Of a stretch of 64,000 nucleotides of DNA, positions 27,324 to 37,693 are shown piece by piece. The translations under genes were made by a program, and so were the position numbers. Source of the stretch: Phenylobacterium aquaticum (lineage in GTDB: Bacteria; Pseudomonadota; Alphaproteobacteria; Caulobacterales; Caulobacteraceae); assembly GCA_947378305.1 (NCBI GenBank), contig CANCJJ010000009.1, positions 26,964-90,963 on the forward strand, written 5' to 3'. The first letter of the stretch is position 1. Each line of letters starts with the position of its first letter. Below the pieces are notes generated by a model. That model saw only the letters and a list, made by a program, of their open reading frames with translations. It was not told the origin of the DNA and searched no databases.

Positions 27324-28502
27324 TCAGGCCGGGGTCAGGTCTGAGGCCAGTTGGGCAAAGGCCCAGTCAAGCCAGGGCGTCAGGGCTTCCACGTCGGAGG
27401 TGTCCACCGTGGCCCCGCACCAGATGCGCAGGCCGGGCGGTGCGTCGCGATAGCCACCCACATCCAGGGCCACGCCTTCCTTGTCGAGCAGGGCGGCCAG
27501 CTTCTTGGCAAAGTCTGCCTGATCGGCATCGGACAGGGCGATCACCTCAGGGGCAACGACCTTGAGACAGACCGAAGTATTCGACCGGGTCGCGGCGCTC
27601 TCGGCCAGGAAATCCACCCAGCCGGTCTTGGCCACCCAGTCGGCCAGGACCGCCAGATTGCTGTCCGCCCGACCCTGCATAGCCGACAGGCCACCAATTT
27701 CTTCGGCCCATTTCAGGGCATCAATGGCATCCTCGACGCAGAGCATGGAGGGCGTGTTGATCGTGGCCCCCTCGAACAGGTCCCGCGTCACCTTGCCCGC
27801 CTTGGTCATCCGAAACAGCTTGGGCATGGGCCAGGCGGGGGTATAGCTCTCCAGCCGCTCCACGGCCCGGGGCGACAGGATCAGAACCCCGTGCGCGCCT
27901 TCGCCACCCAGGGCCTTCTGCCAGGAGAAGGTCACCACATCGAGCTTGTTCCATTCGAGGGCCTGGGCAAAGGCCGCAGACGTCGCATCGCAGATCACGA
28001 TCCCGGCGCGATCGGCGGAAATGAAGTCCGCATTCGGAACCCGCACGCCAGAGGTGGTGCCGTTCCAGGTAAAGACCAGATCGGCGTCCGGATTGACCCG
28101 GCTGAGGTCGGGCAGGGCCCCATAGGGCGCTTCAAGCACCTCTGCGGGCAGTTTCAGTTGTTTGACGACATCCGTCACCCAGTCCTTGCCGAAGCTCTCA
28201 AAGGCCAGCATCTGGATGGGGCGCGGGCCCAGCATGGACCACATGGCCATTTCCACGGCCCCGGTATCGGACCCGGGCACAATGCCGATCAGGTAATCGT
28301 CCGGCACGTCCAGCACGCGGCGGGTGCGGTCAATCGCCTCTTGCAGGCGCATCTTGCCGGGCTTGGACCGGTGCGACCGGCCCAGAACGGCATTCTGGAG
28401 ATTTTGTGGAGACCAGCCGGGGCGCTTGGCGCAGGGCCCGGAGGAAAATTCAGGCCGCGCAGGACGCATGGCCGGTTTCAAGCCCGATGTCGGGGTCGTC
28501 AT
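27324..28502 (-). CDS. serC: Phosphoserine aminotransferase
   Basis: The 392-residue protein is the alphaproteobacterial form of SerC. It has N-terminal [12 protein letters not shown] and a later [12 protein letters not shown]. The PLP-lysine region is [14 protein letters not shown], with the C-terminal [12 protein letters not shown]. It converts 3-phosphohydroxypyruvate to phosphoserine and serves vitamin B6 synthesis. The ATG at 28502 is chosen because the conserved protein starts M-T-T-P. It is the first gene of the serC-serA unit and has a structured leader. Confidence 0.96.
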   Translation of the reverse strand: MTTPTSGLKPAMRPARPEFSSGPCAKRPGWSPQNLQNAVLGRSHRSKPGKMRLQEAIDRTRRVLDVPDDYLIGIVPGSDTGAVEMAMWSMLGPRPIQMLAFESFGKDWVTDVVKQLKLPAEVLEAPYGALPDLSRVNPDADLVFTWNGTTSGVRVPNADFISADRAGIVICDATSAAFAQALEWNKLDVVTFSWQKALGGEGAHGVLILSPRAVERLESYTPAWPMPKLFRMTKAGKVTRDLFEGATINTPSMLCVEDAIDALKWAEEIGGLSAMQGRADSNLAVLADWVAKTGWVDFLAESAATRSNTSVCLKVVAPEVIALSDADQADFAKKLAALLDKEGVALDVGGYRDAPPGLRIWCGATVDTSDVEALTPWLDWAFAQLASDLTPA

Positions 28503-28624
28503 GATGATAGCTCCCATCCTTACAGATGAGCAGCGCCCCGTTGGGGGGGCGTGGCCCGCCGCCGAAAGACCCTTGATCCGGTCCGGACGCAAGAAAATTC
28601 TGCACGGGTGACTATTTTTTTAGC
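28503..28624 (-). promoter_or_regulatory. serC leader with two hairpins (serC RNA motif candidate) and promoter-like -10
   Basis: On the minus strand a -10-like GCTAAAAA (28624-28617) would start a leader of about 105 bases. That leader holds two consecutive hairpins. The first (28593-28572) has arms of nine base pairs, one a G-U pair, with a one-base bulge and a 3-base loop. The second (28551-28534) has a perfect 6-base-pair GC stem. A Shine-Dalgarno-like GGGAG precedes the serC ATG. Structured leaders (serC RNA motif) are known upstream of serC in alphaproteobacteria; that this is one is an inference from position and folding. Confidence 0.45.
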
Positions 28625-28647
28625 AGATCAAAAACCCAGTTCGGCCC

Positions 28648-29217
28648 TCAAACCTCAATGCGGATTTCCGGCCAGCGGGCCTGTGTGGCCTGCGCAATTC
28701 GGGCAAACCCGGTGCCGTTGGGCCGCAAGGGATTGGGGCGCAGCCGCAGGTCGAAAATATCTTCCAGGCCAAAGGGGGCGACGATCCGCAGGCTCTCGTC
28801 CGGGGCCAGCCAGACCCCCACGGCAAACATCGGGCTGACGAATCGGCTCAGCGCCGCCGCCGTGCTCTCCAGGGGGGTATAGGGCTCGCCGAATCTCTGT
28901 TCGAACCAGAGGTGGACCCGGGCCTGGTTCCTCACCTCGACCTTGTCGCGCAAGGGGGGCTCAAAGGCCGCCGCCACCCGCTTGATGACGCGGTCCTCGG
29001 CCTCATAGGACAGGTCCGACCCGTCAAAATAGCCCAGGTCGTAATCCTTGATCCCATAGTCGGGCTCACGTCCGGTCAGCTGGTTCAACACCCGCTGATA
29101 GACCGCGCCGGAAAAGATCAGCCCGTCCGGCAGGTCCAGGTCCCGGGCGGTTTCCAGAACCTGCATCAGGCTGGGCGTGGCCCGCACAATGGCGTCGAGT
29201 TGGCGGTCCAGGCTCAT
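28648..29217 (-). CDS. Nucleotidyltransferase-family protein (DUF925-type)
   Basis: The 189-residue protein has the nucleotidyltransferase-like segment F-S-G-A-V-Y-Q-R-V-L-N near residue 36 and I-K-D-Y-D-L-G-Y-F-D with two acidic residues. It then carries V-R-N-Q-A-R-V-H-L-W-F-E-Q-R-F-G. These are characteristic of the small nucleotidyltransferase-fold proteins formerly called DUF925. The biochemical role is unknown. Its start overlaps the thiD stop by 4 bases, so the two genes are coupled. Confidence 0.8.
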   Translation of the reverse strand: MSLDRQLDAIVRATPSLMQVLETARDLDLPDGLIFSGAVYQRVLNQLTGREPDYGIKDYDLGYFDGSDLSYEAEDRVIKRVAAAFEPPLRDKVEVRNQARVHLWFEQRFGEPYTPLESTAAALSRFVSPMFAVGVWLAPDESLRIVAPFGLEDIFDLRLRPNPLRPNGTGFARIAQATQARWPEIRIEV

Positions 29218-30020
29218 AGGCGTCCCTTCAGGGGCCAGGCGTGGTTGAGGGGGCCGTGGCCGGCCCCAAACCCCGGCGCCTGGAGAATGGCCTCCTGCAC
29301 ATAGGCCCAGGCGCGGGCCACAGCCTCCGTCAGCGTCAGGCCCTGGGCCAGACCGGTCGCACAGGCCGAGGCCAGGGTGCAGCCCGTGCCATGGGTGTGC
29401 CGGGTTTCGATCCGCACGCTCTCAAAGGCGCTCTCGCCATTGGCGGTCATCAGCAGGTCGATCACGCGCTCGCCCGCCAGGTGCCCGCCCTTCATCAGCA
29501 CGGCCCTGGCCCCCAGCCGCAGCAGGGCCTCGCCCGCCCGGCGCTGATCGTCCAGACTCTCCACCTTGAGGCCCGTCAGCGCCCCGGCCTCCGGCGCATT
29601 GGGGGTCAGGAGCCAGGCCTTGGGAATCAAGAGGCTGCGAACCGCCTCGACGGCTTCGGGATCCAGCAGGGCCGCCCCGCCCTTGGCGATCATGACCGGA
29701 TCAATCACGGTGGCCATGCCCGGCCAGTCGCCCAAAATCCCGGCCACCGCCTCGACCATGTCGGTCCCGCCCAACATGCCGGTCTTTATGGCATCGGCCC
29801 CCACATCCTCCAGCACGGCGCGCGCCTGGGCCGTGACCAGGGCCGGGGGCAGGGCATGCACCGCCTGGACACCCAGGGTGTTTTGCACCGTAACCGCCGT
29901 AATCGCCGTCGCGGCATAGCCGCCAAGCGCAGTCACCGTCTTGATATCCGCCTGAATTCCCGCCCCACCGCTGGAATCCGACCCGGCAAGAATGAGAACG
30001 CGTCCAAGGGCTCTGGTCAT
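29214..30020 (-). CDS. thiD: Bifunctional hydroxymethylpyrimidine kinase/phosphomethylpyrimidine kinase
   Basis: The 268-residue protein has the ThiD landmarks L-I-L-A-G-S-D-S-S-G-G-A-G-I-Q-A-D-I-K-T, T-V-Q-N-T, the D-P-V-M segment near residue 106, and the anion-hole region G-T-G-C-T-L-A-S-A. It phosphorylates HMP twice, giving HMP-PP for thiamine synthesis. I see no thiamine riboswitch-like structure upstream within the 84-base gap to the divergent SDR gene. Confidence 0.95.
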   Translation of the reverse strand: MTRALGRVLILAGSDSSGGAGIQADIKTVTALGGYAATAITAVTVQNTLGVQAVHALPPALVTAQARAVLEDVGADAIKTGMLGGTDMVEAVAGILGDWPGMATVIDPVMIAKGGAALLDPEAVEAVRSLLIPKAWLLTPNAPEAGALTGLKVESLDDQRRAGEALLRLGARAVLMKGGHLAGERVIDLLMTANGESAFESVRIETRHTHGTGCTLASACATGLAQGLTLTEAVARAWAYVQEAILQAPGFGAGHGPLNHAWPLKGRL

Positions 30021-30103
30021 GCCCCGCCGATAGCGCGGTTGACGGCGCTATGCACGGCAAATTCCCACCTTGCCCCCACCCCCACGCCCGTTAACCTCCC
30101 CCC

Positions 30104-30859
30104 ATGAGCAAGATTCAGAAGATTGCCCTGGTCACCGGGGCGGGGTCGGGGATTGGACGGGCTTCGGCCCTGGCCCTGGCGGGGGCGGGCTATGCGGTGG
30201 TTCTGGCGGGGCGGCGGGTCGAGGCGCTGGAGGCGACGGCCCGGGCGGCGCCCAACCCCGATCTCATGCTGGTGGTGCCCACGGATATTTCAGATCCGGA
30301 CCAGGTCACGGCCCTGTTTGACCGGATCGTTACGCGGTTTGGCCGGCTCGATGTCTTGTTCAACAATGCCGGCACCGGTGCCCCGCCCGTGGCCTTCGAA
30401 GACCTGGATATCGCGGCCTGGCGCCGCGTGGTGGATGTGAACCTGACCGGGGCCTTTCTCTGCCTCCAGGGGGCCTTTCGCGTCATGCGCGACCAGACCC
30501 CGCGCGGCGGACGGCTGATCAATAACGGCTCGATCTCGGCCCACAGTCCGCGCCCCCGCTCGGTGGCCTATACCGCCACGAAACACGCCATGACCGGCCT
30601 GACCAAGTCCGCCAGCCTGGATGGCCGGGCCTATGACATTGCCTGCGGCCAGATCGACATCGGCAATGCCGCCACCGACATGACGGCCCGCATGTCCCGG
30701 GGCGTGCCCCAGGCCGACGGCCAGCTTGCGGTCGAGCCGGTCATGGATGTTGACGCCGTCGCCCGGGCGGTTGTCTTCATGGCAGGCCTGCCCCTGGAGG
30801 CCAATGTTCAGTTCATGACCGTCATGGCCACCAACATGCCCTTTATCGGCCGGGGCTAG
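30104..30859 (+). CDS. SDR-family oxidoreductase
   Basis: The 251-residue protein has the NAD(P) motif [10 protein letters not shown] near residue 11, L-F-N-N-A-G-T-G near 87, N-G-S-I-S-A, and the catalytic Y-T-A-T-K around residue 160. Members of this group oxidise or reduce diverse alcohols and ketones; the substrate is not predictable. It is divergent from thiD and its last 4 bases overlap the end of the convergent folP. A purine-rich ribosome-binding site is not evident before the ATG at 30104. Confidence 0.88.
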   Translation: MSKIQKIALVTGAGSGIGRASALALAGAGYAVVLAGRRVEALEATARAAPNPDLMLVVPTDISDPDQVTALFDRIVTRFGRLDVLFNNAGTGAPPVAFEDLDIAAWRRVVDVNLTGAFLCLQGAFRVMRDQTPRGGRLINNGSISAHSPRPRSVAYTATKHAMTGLTKSASLDGRAYDIACGQIDIGNAATDMTARMSRGVPQADGQLAVEPVMDVDAVARAVVFMAGLPLEANVQFMTVMATNMPFIGRG

Positions 30860-31659
30860 CGGCCTGTCTTGATGGCCTGCCAGACCTTCAGGGCCTGGAC
30901 GGTCTCGGCCACATCGTGAACCCGCACGCCGGCTACGCCAGCGTCTGCCCCTGCCAGAACGGCGGCAAGGGACCCGCCCAGCCTGTCCTCGGGCGTGTCG
31001 CCTGCGGGATCGAGCTCTGCAATAAAGCGTTTGCGGCTGGCCCCCAGAAGGACCGGAAAGCCCAGTGCCACCAGGCGATCAAGCTGGGCCAGCAGGGCCA
31101 GGTTGTGCGCCAGGGTCTTGCCAAATCCAATGCCCGGATCCAGCCAGATCCGCTCGCGCTTCACCCCGGCTTCGAGGGCCACCCGGGCGCGGTCGGCGAG
31201 AAAGCCCAGGACCTCGCCCACCACATCGTCATAGGCCGGGGCCTGCTGCATGGTGCCGGGCTCGCCCTGCATGTGCATCAAGATCACCTCACAGCCCAGC
31301 GCGGCGGCCATGTCGGGCGCGCCGGGGGCCTGGAGCGCGGTCACGTCATTCCACAGGCCTGCCCCGGCGAGGATGGCGGCCTTGGCCACCTCGGGCTTCA
31401 TCGTGTCAATCGAGATTGGAATCCCTGACCGTACCCGGATGGCCGAGATCAGCGGGATGACCCGTCGCAATTCGGTGTCCAGGGGCACCGGACTGGCCCC
31501 GGGCCGGGTCGATTCGCCGCCAATATCCAGGATGTCCGCGCCCTGGCTGACCAGGGCCAGGGCCCGGGCCAGGGCTTCGCTCGACGCCAAATAGGTCCCG
31601 CCATCAGAAAAGCTGTCCGGCGTCACATTCAGAACGCCCATGACCTTCGGCTGGGGCAT
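30856..31659 (-). CDS. folP: Dihydropteroate synthase
   Basis: The 267-residue protein has the DHPS signatures [14 protein letters not shown] and [11 protein letters not shown], the pterin-site L-D-P-G-I-G-F-G-K and C-terminal R-V-H-D-V. It joins p-aminobenzoate to dihydropterin pyrophosphate in folate synthesis. The ATG at 31659 is 10 bases after the ftsH stop, so folP is co-transcribed with ftsH, a common arrangement. The longer frame starting near 31713 would overlap ftsH. Confidence 0.95.
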   Translation of the reverse strand: MPQPKVMGVLNVTPDSFSDGGTYLASSEALARALALVSQGADILDIGGESTRPGASPVPLDTELRRVIPLISAIRVRSGIPISIDTMKPEVAKAAILAGAGLWNDVTALQAPGAPDMAAALGCEVILMHMQGEPGTMQQAPAYDDVVGEVLGFLADRARVALEAGVKRERIWLDPGIGFGKTLAHNLALLAQLDRLVALGFPVLLGASRKRFIAELDPAGDTPEDRLGGSLAAVLAGADAGVAGVRVHDVAETVQALKVWQAIKTGR

Positions 31660-31669
31660 GGCCTCAGGC

Positions 31670-33577
<1,908 letters not shown>

Positions 33578-33696
33578 ATTGGTCCGTTCAGTTCGGCGGG
33601 TTTAGCTATGCCGGTTAAATAGGGATCAGCCGCGACATTCACTAGGCGGATGTGTCCCTTGCAACCAAATTCCGTCAAAAAAAGCGTCCAGACAGC

Positions 33697-33724
33697 AAAA
33701 AGGCCGCGCGGTGACCGCACGGCC
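33697..33724 (-). terminator. Intrinsic terminator after rpsU
   Basis: Read on the minus strand, the RNA forms a 10-base-pair stem (arms 33724-33715 and 33711-33702, one G-U pair) closed by a UCA triloop. It is followed directly by five U residues (33701-33697). It lies 25 bases past the rpsU stop and upstream of ftsH, so it should isolate the two genes. Confidence 0.8.
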
Positions 33725-33749
33725 CTCAATTTCTGCCGTCAGGACGGGA

Positions 33750-33983
33750 TCAGCGAACCGGCTTCTTCGGTGCGGGGATCAGGCCTTCGCGCTGGGCGCG
33801 CTTGCGGGCGAGCTTGCGGGCCCGACGCACGGCTTCCGCCTGCTGACGCGCACGCTTTTCAGACGGCTTCTCATAATGCACGTGCCGCTTCATTTCACGG
33901 AACGAGCCCTCACGCTGCATCTTCTTCTTCAGCGCCTTGAGGGCCTGATCGACGTTATTGTCGCGCACGAAAATCTGAACCAG
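33750..33983 (-). CDS. rpsU: 30S ribosomal protein S21, apparent CTG start
   Basis: The 77-residue protein is S21: [21 protein letters not shown] near the N-terminus, then [12 protein letters not shown] and a basic tail. The conserved family starts M-V-Q-I-F-V, and here the codon before V-Q-I is CTG. An AGGAGA (33996-33991) lies exactly 7 bases upstream of it, a textbook Shine-Dalgarno. The only upstream in-frame alternative is a GTG seven codons earlier; it would put the Shine-Dalgarno inside the gene. CTG initiation is therefore the best reading. It is divergent from COQ9, and its terminator is downstream. Confidence 0.9.
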   Translation of the reverse strand: MVQIFVRDNNVDQALKALKKKMQREGSFREMKRHVHYEKPSEKRARQQAEAVRRARKLARKRAQREGLIPAPKKPVR

Positions 33984-34159
33984 AGGTATCTCTCCTGTCA
34001 CCCGTTGCCGCTCGGCCTTGCCTTTGGGGCAGGGCGGCGAACGGAGAAAATGTCTTGTCCCAGCGGCAGTCCGTCCGGGATTGAGCGCGGCGAGATAGCA
34101 GACCCAAAGGCCCATGTCCACGGCGGACAGACTCCTAATTACGGTCTATAGAGCAAATC

Positions 34160-34804
34160 ATGCGTGTTCCTGACCTCACATCCCCCGACTGGGCGGACCA
34201 GACCGAGCAAGCGGTGCTGGACCAGGCCCTGATCCTCGCCCCGAAAGCGGGCTGGACTCTGGCCATGGTGCGGGCCGCCGGTCTCGCCTGCGGTTTGACG
34301 GCCCCGGAGACCGATCTCCTGCTCCCGGGCGGGCCGGCTGACCTTGCCGCCCTCCTGTCCCGGCGACATGACGCCCAGGCCCTGGCGGCCCTGCCTGACC
34401 CTGCTGGCTTGAAGATCCGGGCGCGTATCCGCGCGGCCCTGGAGGCGCGGCTGGAGGCTGCCTCCCGGGACGAGGCCGCCGTCCGGCGCTGGGCGGGCTG
34501 GCTGGCCCTGCCCCGGAACCTGCCCCTGGCCCTTCGCCTGACCTGGGAGAGTGCCGACGGCCTCTGGCGCTGGGCGGGCGATCTGGCCACCGACGAAAAC
34601 CATTATTCCAAGCGCGCCATTCTCTCCGCCATCCTGATCTCCGCCCTGGCCCTGCGGCTACAGTCCGGGCGCGAGGCGGCCATGGCCTTTGTCGATGCGC
34701 GGATTGAGAACGTCATGGCCTTCGAGGTCTGGAAGGCGGGTCTGAAGCCGGGCGATCTGGTGCGGGATTTTGCCGCCGCCCTGGGCGCGCTTCGCTACAG
34801 GTGA
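34160..34804 (+). CDS. COQ9-family protein (ubiquinone biosynthesis)
   Basis: The 214-residue protein has the COQ9 pattern with I-R-A-A-L-E-A-R-L near residue 94, A-L-R-L-T-W-E-S-A-D-G-L-W-R-W-A-G-D (the conserved T-W-x-x-x-D segment), N-H-Y-S-K-R-A-I-L, and the final E-V-W-K-A-G. COQ9 proteins bind lipids and assist ubiquinone synthesis. It is divergent from rpsU, as in many alphaproteobacteria, with a 176-base spacer (33984-34159) that may carry promoters for both. I see no clear consensus there. Confidence 0.85.
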   Translation: MRVPDLTSPDWADQTEQAVLDQALILAPKAGWTLAMVRAAGLACGLTAPETDLLLPGGPADLAALLSRRHDAQALAALPDPAGLKIRARIRAALEARLEAASRDEAAVRRWAGWLALPRNLPLALRLTWESADGLWRWAGDLATDENHYSKRAILSAILISALALRLQSGREAAMAFVDARIENVMAFEVWKAGLKPGDLVRDFAAALGALRYR

Positions 34805-34817
34805 CTTTCCAGGAATC

Positions 34818-35102
34818 ATGCCAGAAGAGGCCATGACCAGCCCGCCCGGCCTTCCCGAATTTGACCTGCCCATGGTCTTCGCCGACGAGGTCGCGGGCCT
34901 TGGCTTTCAGGCCGGAACCTTCCGGGTAGCGCTTGCCGCCAATGTGGTTGACGAGACGGGACAGTCCCACCTCACCAAGTCCGGCTTTCTGATCCTCAGC
35001 CCCGACGCCATGCTCCACCTGCGCAGCCAGGTTGACCAGATGCTGCTGGAGCTGGCGAGCCGGGGCGTTCTCAACCTGCGCCCCGACAAGCTCGACGGCT
35101 AG
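34818..35102 (+). CDS. Small conserved-looking protein of unknown function
   Basis: The protein is about 94 residues, starting at an ATG 13 bases after the COQ9 stop (another ATG at 34833 is possible). The core reads D-L-P-M-V-F-A-D-E-V-A-G-L-G, then F-R-V-A-L-A-A-N-V-V-D-E, S-G-F-L-I-L-S-P-D-A-M and V-D-Q-M-L-L-E-L-A. This alternates strands and helices, as in a small alpha/beta domain. I do not recognise a family. It is probably co-transcribed with COQ9, and its 3' end faces the convergent M20 gene 22 bases away. Confidence 0.6.
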   Translation: MPEEAMTSPPGLPEFDLPMVFADEVAGLGFQAGTFRVALAANVVDETGQSHLTKSGFLILSPDAMLHLRSQVDQMLLELASRGVLNLRPDKLDG

Positions 35103-35124
35103 CCCAGGTTCCGGCGAAAGTAAC

Positions 35125-36387
35125 CTACCGGTTGGGCTTGGGTGTGTTCGCCGCCAGATCCATGATCAGCTTGGTCAGGAGATAGGTCCGGGGGGTCACC
35201 GACTTCAGGTCCACCCATTCCTTTTCCGAATGGAAATCTCCACCCACCGGGCCCAGACCGTCCAGGGCCGGGGTTCCGGCCAGGTGGGCGAGGGCCGATT
35301 CCGAGGCCCCGCCATTGCCACCCGTTCCCAGGGTCAGGCCCAGGCCTGCATAAATCGCCTTGGCCCGCTCGGCCAGGGCGTCGGTTCCGGCATTGTTGGG
35401 CAGGGGCGGGAAGGATGTCTCCCGGGTGATGGTGACCTTGGTATCCGGTATGCTGGGCGTCCGGGCGCTGGTTTCGAAGGCGGTTTGCAGGGCCTCCAGA
35501 TCGCTGTCCTGACGCACCCGCACATTGATCTGGGCCCGAGCATCCTCGGGGATGATATTATATCGGCTACCGGCCTGAAGAATGGTCAGATTGGCCGTAA
35601 GACCCGTCCCGGATTTCGGAAACGGGGTCAGGGTTTCCAGCTGGTGGATCAGTTCCACCGCGGCATTGCGCCCGTCCTGGGGGGCCACGCCGGCATGGGC
35701 GGCTCGGCCCTTGACGTCGATATTGATCGTGGCACTGCCCTTGCGCCAGACGGTGATCAGGTCGGGGGAATCACCCGGTTCGACATTGAGTTCGACATCA
35801 TGGGACTTGACCAGGGCATCGATCAGATTGCGCGTGCCCGGAGAGCCCCGCTCCTCGCTGGTTTCGATCAGCAGGGTAATCTTGCCATAGCCCTTGAATT
35901 TCTGCCCCTGGAGGATTTCCAGGGCGGTGATGGCTTGCACAACGCCGCCCTTTTCGTCGCCGACGCCAGGACCCGTGAGCCGCTCACCGCTGACGCTAAA
36001 GGGCCGCTTCGCCGCCGTCCCGGGGCCGAAGACGGTATCGATATGGCCGATGATCAGGATCCTGGCTTTTCCCGTGCCCGTCAGGGTGGCAACGGTGTTT
36101 TCGGGCAGACCGTCAATCTCTGCGGCATGGGTTTCCACTGTGGCGCCCAGAGCCTTGAGACGTGCAGCCAGTATGGCGGCCACCTTGCGCCCGCCCTCCA
36201 CATCGCCCGTTCCGGAATCGATATTCACCACGCTTTCCAGCAGTTTCAGCTGGCCCGCCTGTGCCGCCTGGACAGCGGCCCAGATCTTTGCATCCGGCTT
36301 GGGGCTCTTGGGGGCCGACAGGGCAGGACTGGCGAGGGCAGTGGTCGCCAGCAGGGCGAGGGTCGTGAGAAGGGTGTGCGGCCGCAT
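35125..36387 (-). CDS. M20-family metallopeptidase (glutamate carboxypeptidase-like), exported
   Basis: The 420-residue protein has a signal peptide (residues 1-26, ending L-S-A-P-K) and a di-zinc exopeptidase fold. The first ligand region is G-H-I-D-T-V-F, then G-D-E-K-G-G-V, and the catalytic Glu-Glu is E-T-S-E-E-R-G-S. The dimerisation domain has G-R-A-A-H-A-G, and a late ligand His lies in G-G-D-F-H-S-E-K-E-W. It resembles bacterial carboxypeptidase G2-type enzymes that release C-terminal glutamate. The ATG at 36387 gives the signal peptide; the longer frame to 36495 overlaps the divergent MFS gene. Confidence 0.88.
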   Translation of the reverse strand: MRPHTLLTTLALLATTALASPALSAPKSPKPDAKIWAAVQAAQAGQLKLLESVVNIDSGTGDVEGGRKVAAILAARLKALGATVETHAAEIDGLPENTVATLTGTGKARILIIGHIDTVFGPGTAAKRPFSVSGERLTGPGVGDEKGGVVQAITALEILQGQKFKGYGKITLLIETSEERGSPGTRNLIDALVKSHDVELNVEPGDSPDLITVWRKGSATINIDVKGRAAHAGVAPQDGRNAAVELIHQLETLTPFPKSGTGLTANLTILQAGSRYNIIPEDARAQINVRVRQDSDLEALQTAFETSARTPSIPDTKVTITRETSFPPLPNNAGTDALAERAKAIYAGLGLTLGTGGNGGASESALAHLAGTPALDGLGPVGGDFHSEKEWVDLKSVTPRTYLLTKLIMDLAANTPKPNR

Positions 36388-36493
36388 GGGGAAACTCCAA
36401 AATCTGAGCCCCACAATGGCAATCCTGCGCCTGCGCCGCAAGTAACCTAGGCTCAGGTTTTGACGGGGTGTTGATTCGGTCGGGGAGCAGGGC

Positions 36494-37693
36494 ATGACGC
36501 AGGCGAAAAGGTTTGAGGCCGTTCCGGGCCTGATTGTAGCGATCTGCTTCGCAGTGGCGGCGCTGGAAGGCTATGACATCCAGGCCTTCGGGGTTGCGGC
36601 CCCCCAGCTTGTGGTGCGCCTGGGCCTGACCCCCTCCCAGATGGGAATGGCCGGATCGGCGGCCATGGTGGGTCTGGTCTTTGGAGCCCTGGCCGGGGGA
36701 CACCTGGCCGATCGCTGGGGGCGGCGACCGGTTCTGGCCCTGGCGACGGCCGGGTTTGGCCTGTTCTCGGTCCTGACCGCCCTGGCGGGACAGTTTGAAA
36801 CCCTGACGGTCTGCCGTTTTCTGACGGGGCTTGGCTTCGGCGCCGCCATGCCAAACCTGATCGCCATTGCCACGGAAATCAGTCCGGCCAACCGCCGGGT
36901 TGCGACAACGACCCAGATGTTTTGCGGCATGCCGACCGGCGGGGCCCTGGTGGCGCTCCTGGCCCAGCTGGCCGGACCTGCCCTGGACTGGAGGATCATT
37001 TTTCTGATTGGCGGTGCCCTGCCCCTGGCTCTGACCCCCCTGATTCTGTGGGTCCTGCCGGAAACCCGACCGCCATCGGTTGATCCAGCCCGGACCCAGG
37101 CTACGGGTCAGATTCTGGGGCAGGGGCGTCTGGGGCCTAGCCTATTGTTGTGGATCGTCTTCCTGCTCAACCTGCTGATCACCTACCTGCTCCTGAACTG
37201 GCTTCCCACCCTCATTGTCGCCAAGGGTTTTGCCGCCCGCGAGGGGGCCAGCTCTGCCCTCTGGTTCAATGGCGGCGGGATGATCGGGGCCCTGGTCCTG
37301 GGGCGGATTGTCGACAGGTTCGGCTTTCGCTGGCCATCAGCCCTGGCCTTTGTCGTCCTTGGCCATGCGCTGCTTGGCCTGTCCAAGGCCACGGATCTCC
37401 CCTCCCTGCTGGTTTGTTCGGGCCTGTCTGGCATGTGTGTCCTGGGCGGGCTCTATATCCTCTATGCCCTGGCCCCGACCTACTATCCTGCCGCTTTTCG
37501 CGCCGCAGGAACGGGGCTTGCCGTGGCGGTCGGACGTCTTGGGTCCATCGCAGGTCCGGTAATTGCCGGTCAGTTGCGGGCCGGGGGCTATTCGGCGGAC
37601 CAGGTCTTCCTGGCCATGGTCCCGGCCTCTCTGGCAGGCGCTGCGGCCGTCTGGGGCCTGATTACCTGGTTTCGGCCGTCGGCAGACTCTTAA
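36494..37693 (+). CDS. MFS transporter, AAHS (aromatic acid:H+ symporter)-like
   Basis: The 399-residue protein has about twelve transmembrane helices. It carries the AAHS-type start with the E-G-Y-D-I-Q-A-F-G motif in helix 1, the loop motif G-H-L-A-D-R-W-G-R-R-P-V between helices 2 and 3, and R-F-L-T-G-L-G-F-G-A-A-M-P-N. Such transporters import aromatic or other organic acids. The substrate is not predictable. The 3' end overlaps the convergent glycosyltransferase by 32 bases. Confidence 0.88.
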   Translation: MTQAKRFEAVPGLIVAICFAVAALEGYDIQAFGVAAPQLVVRLGLTPSQMGMAGSAAMVGLVFGALAGGHLADRWGRRPVLALATAGFGLFSVLTALAGQFETLTVCRFLTGLGFGAAMPNLIAIATEISPANRRVATTTQMFCGMPTGGALVALLAQLAGPALDWRIIFLIGGALPLALTPLILWVLPETRPPSVDPARTQATGQILGQGRLGPSLLLWIVFLLNLLITYLLLNWLPTLIVAKGFAAREGASSALWFNGGGMIGALVLGRIVDRFGFRWPSALAFVVLGHALLGLSKATDLPSLLVCSGLSGMCVLGGLYILYALAPTYYPAAFRAAGTGLAVAVGRLGSIAGPVIAGQLRAGGYSADQVFLAMVPASLAGAAAVWGLITWFRPSADS

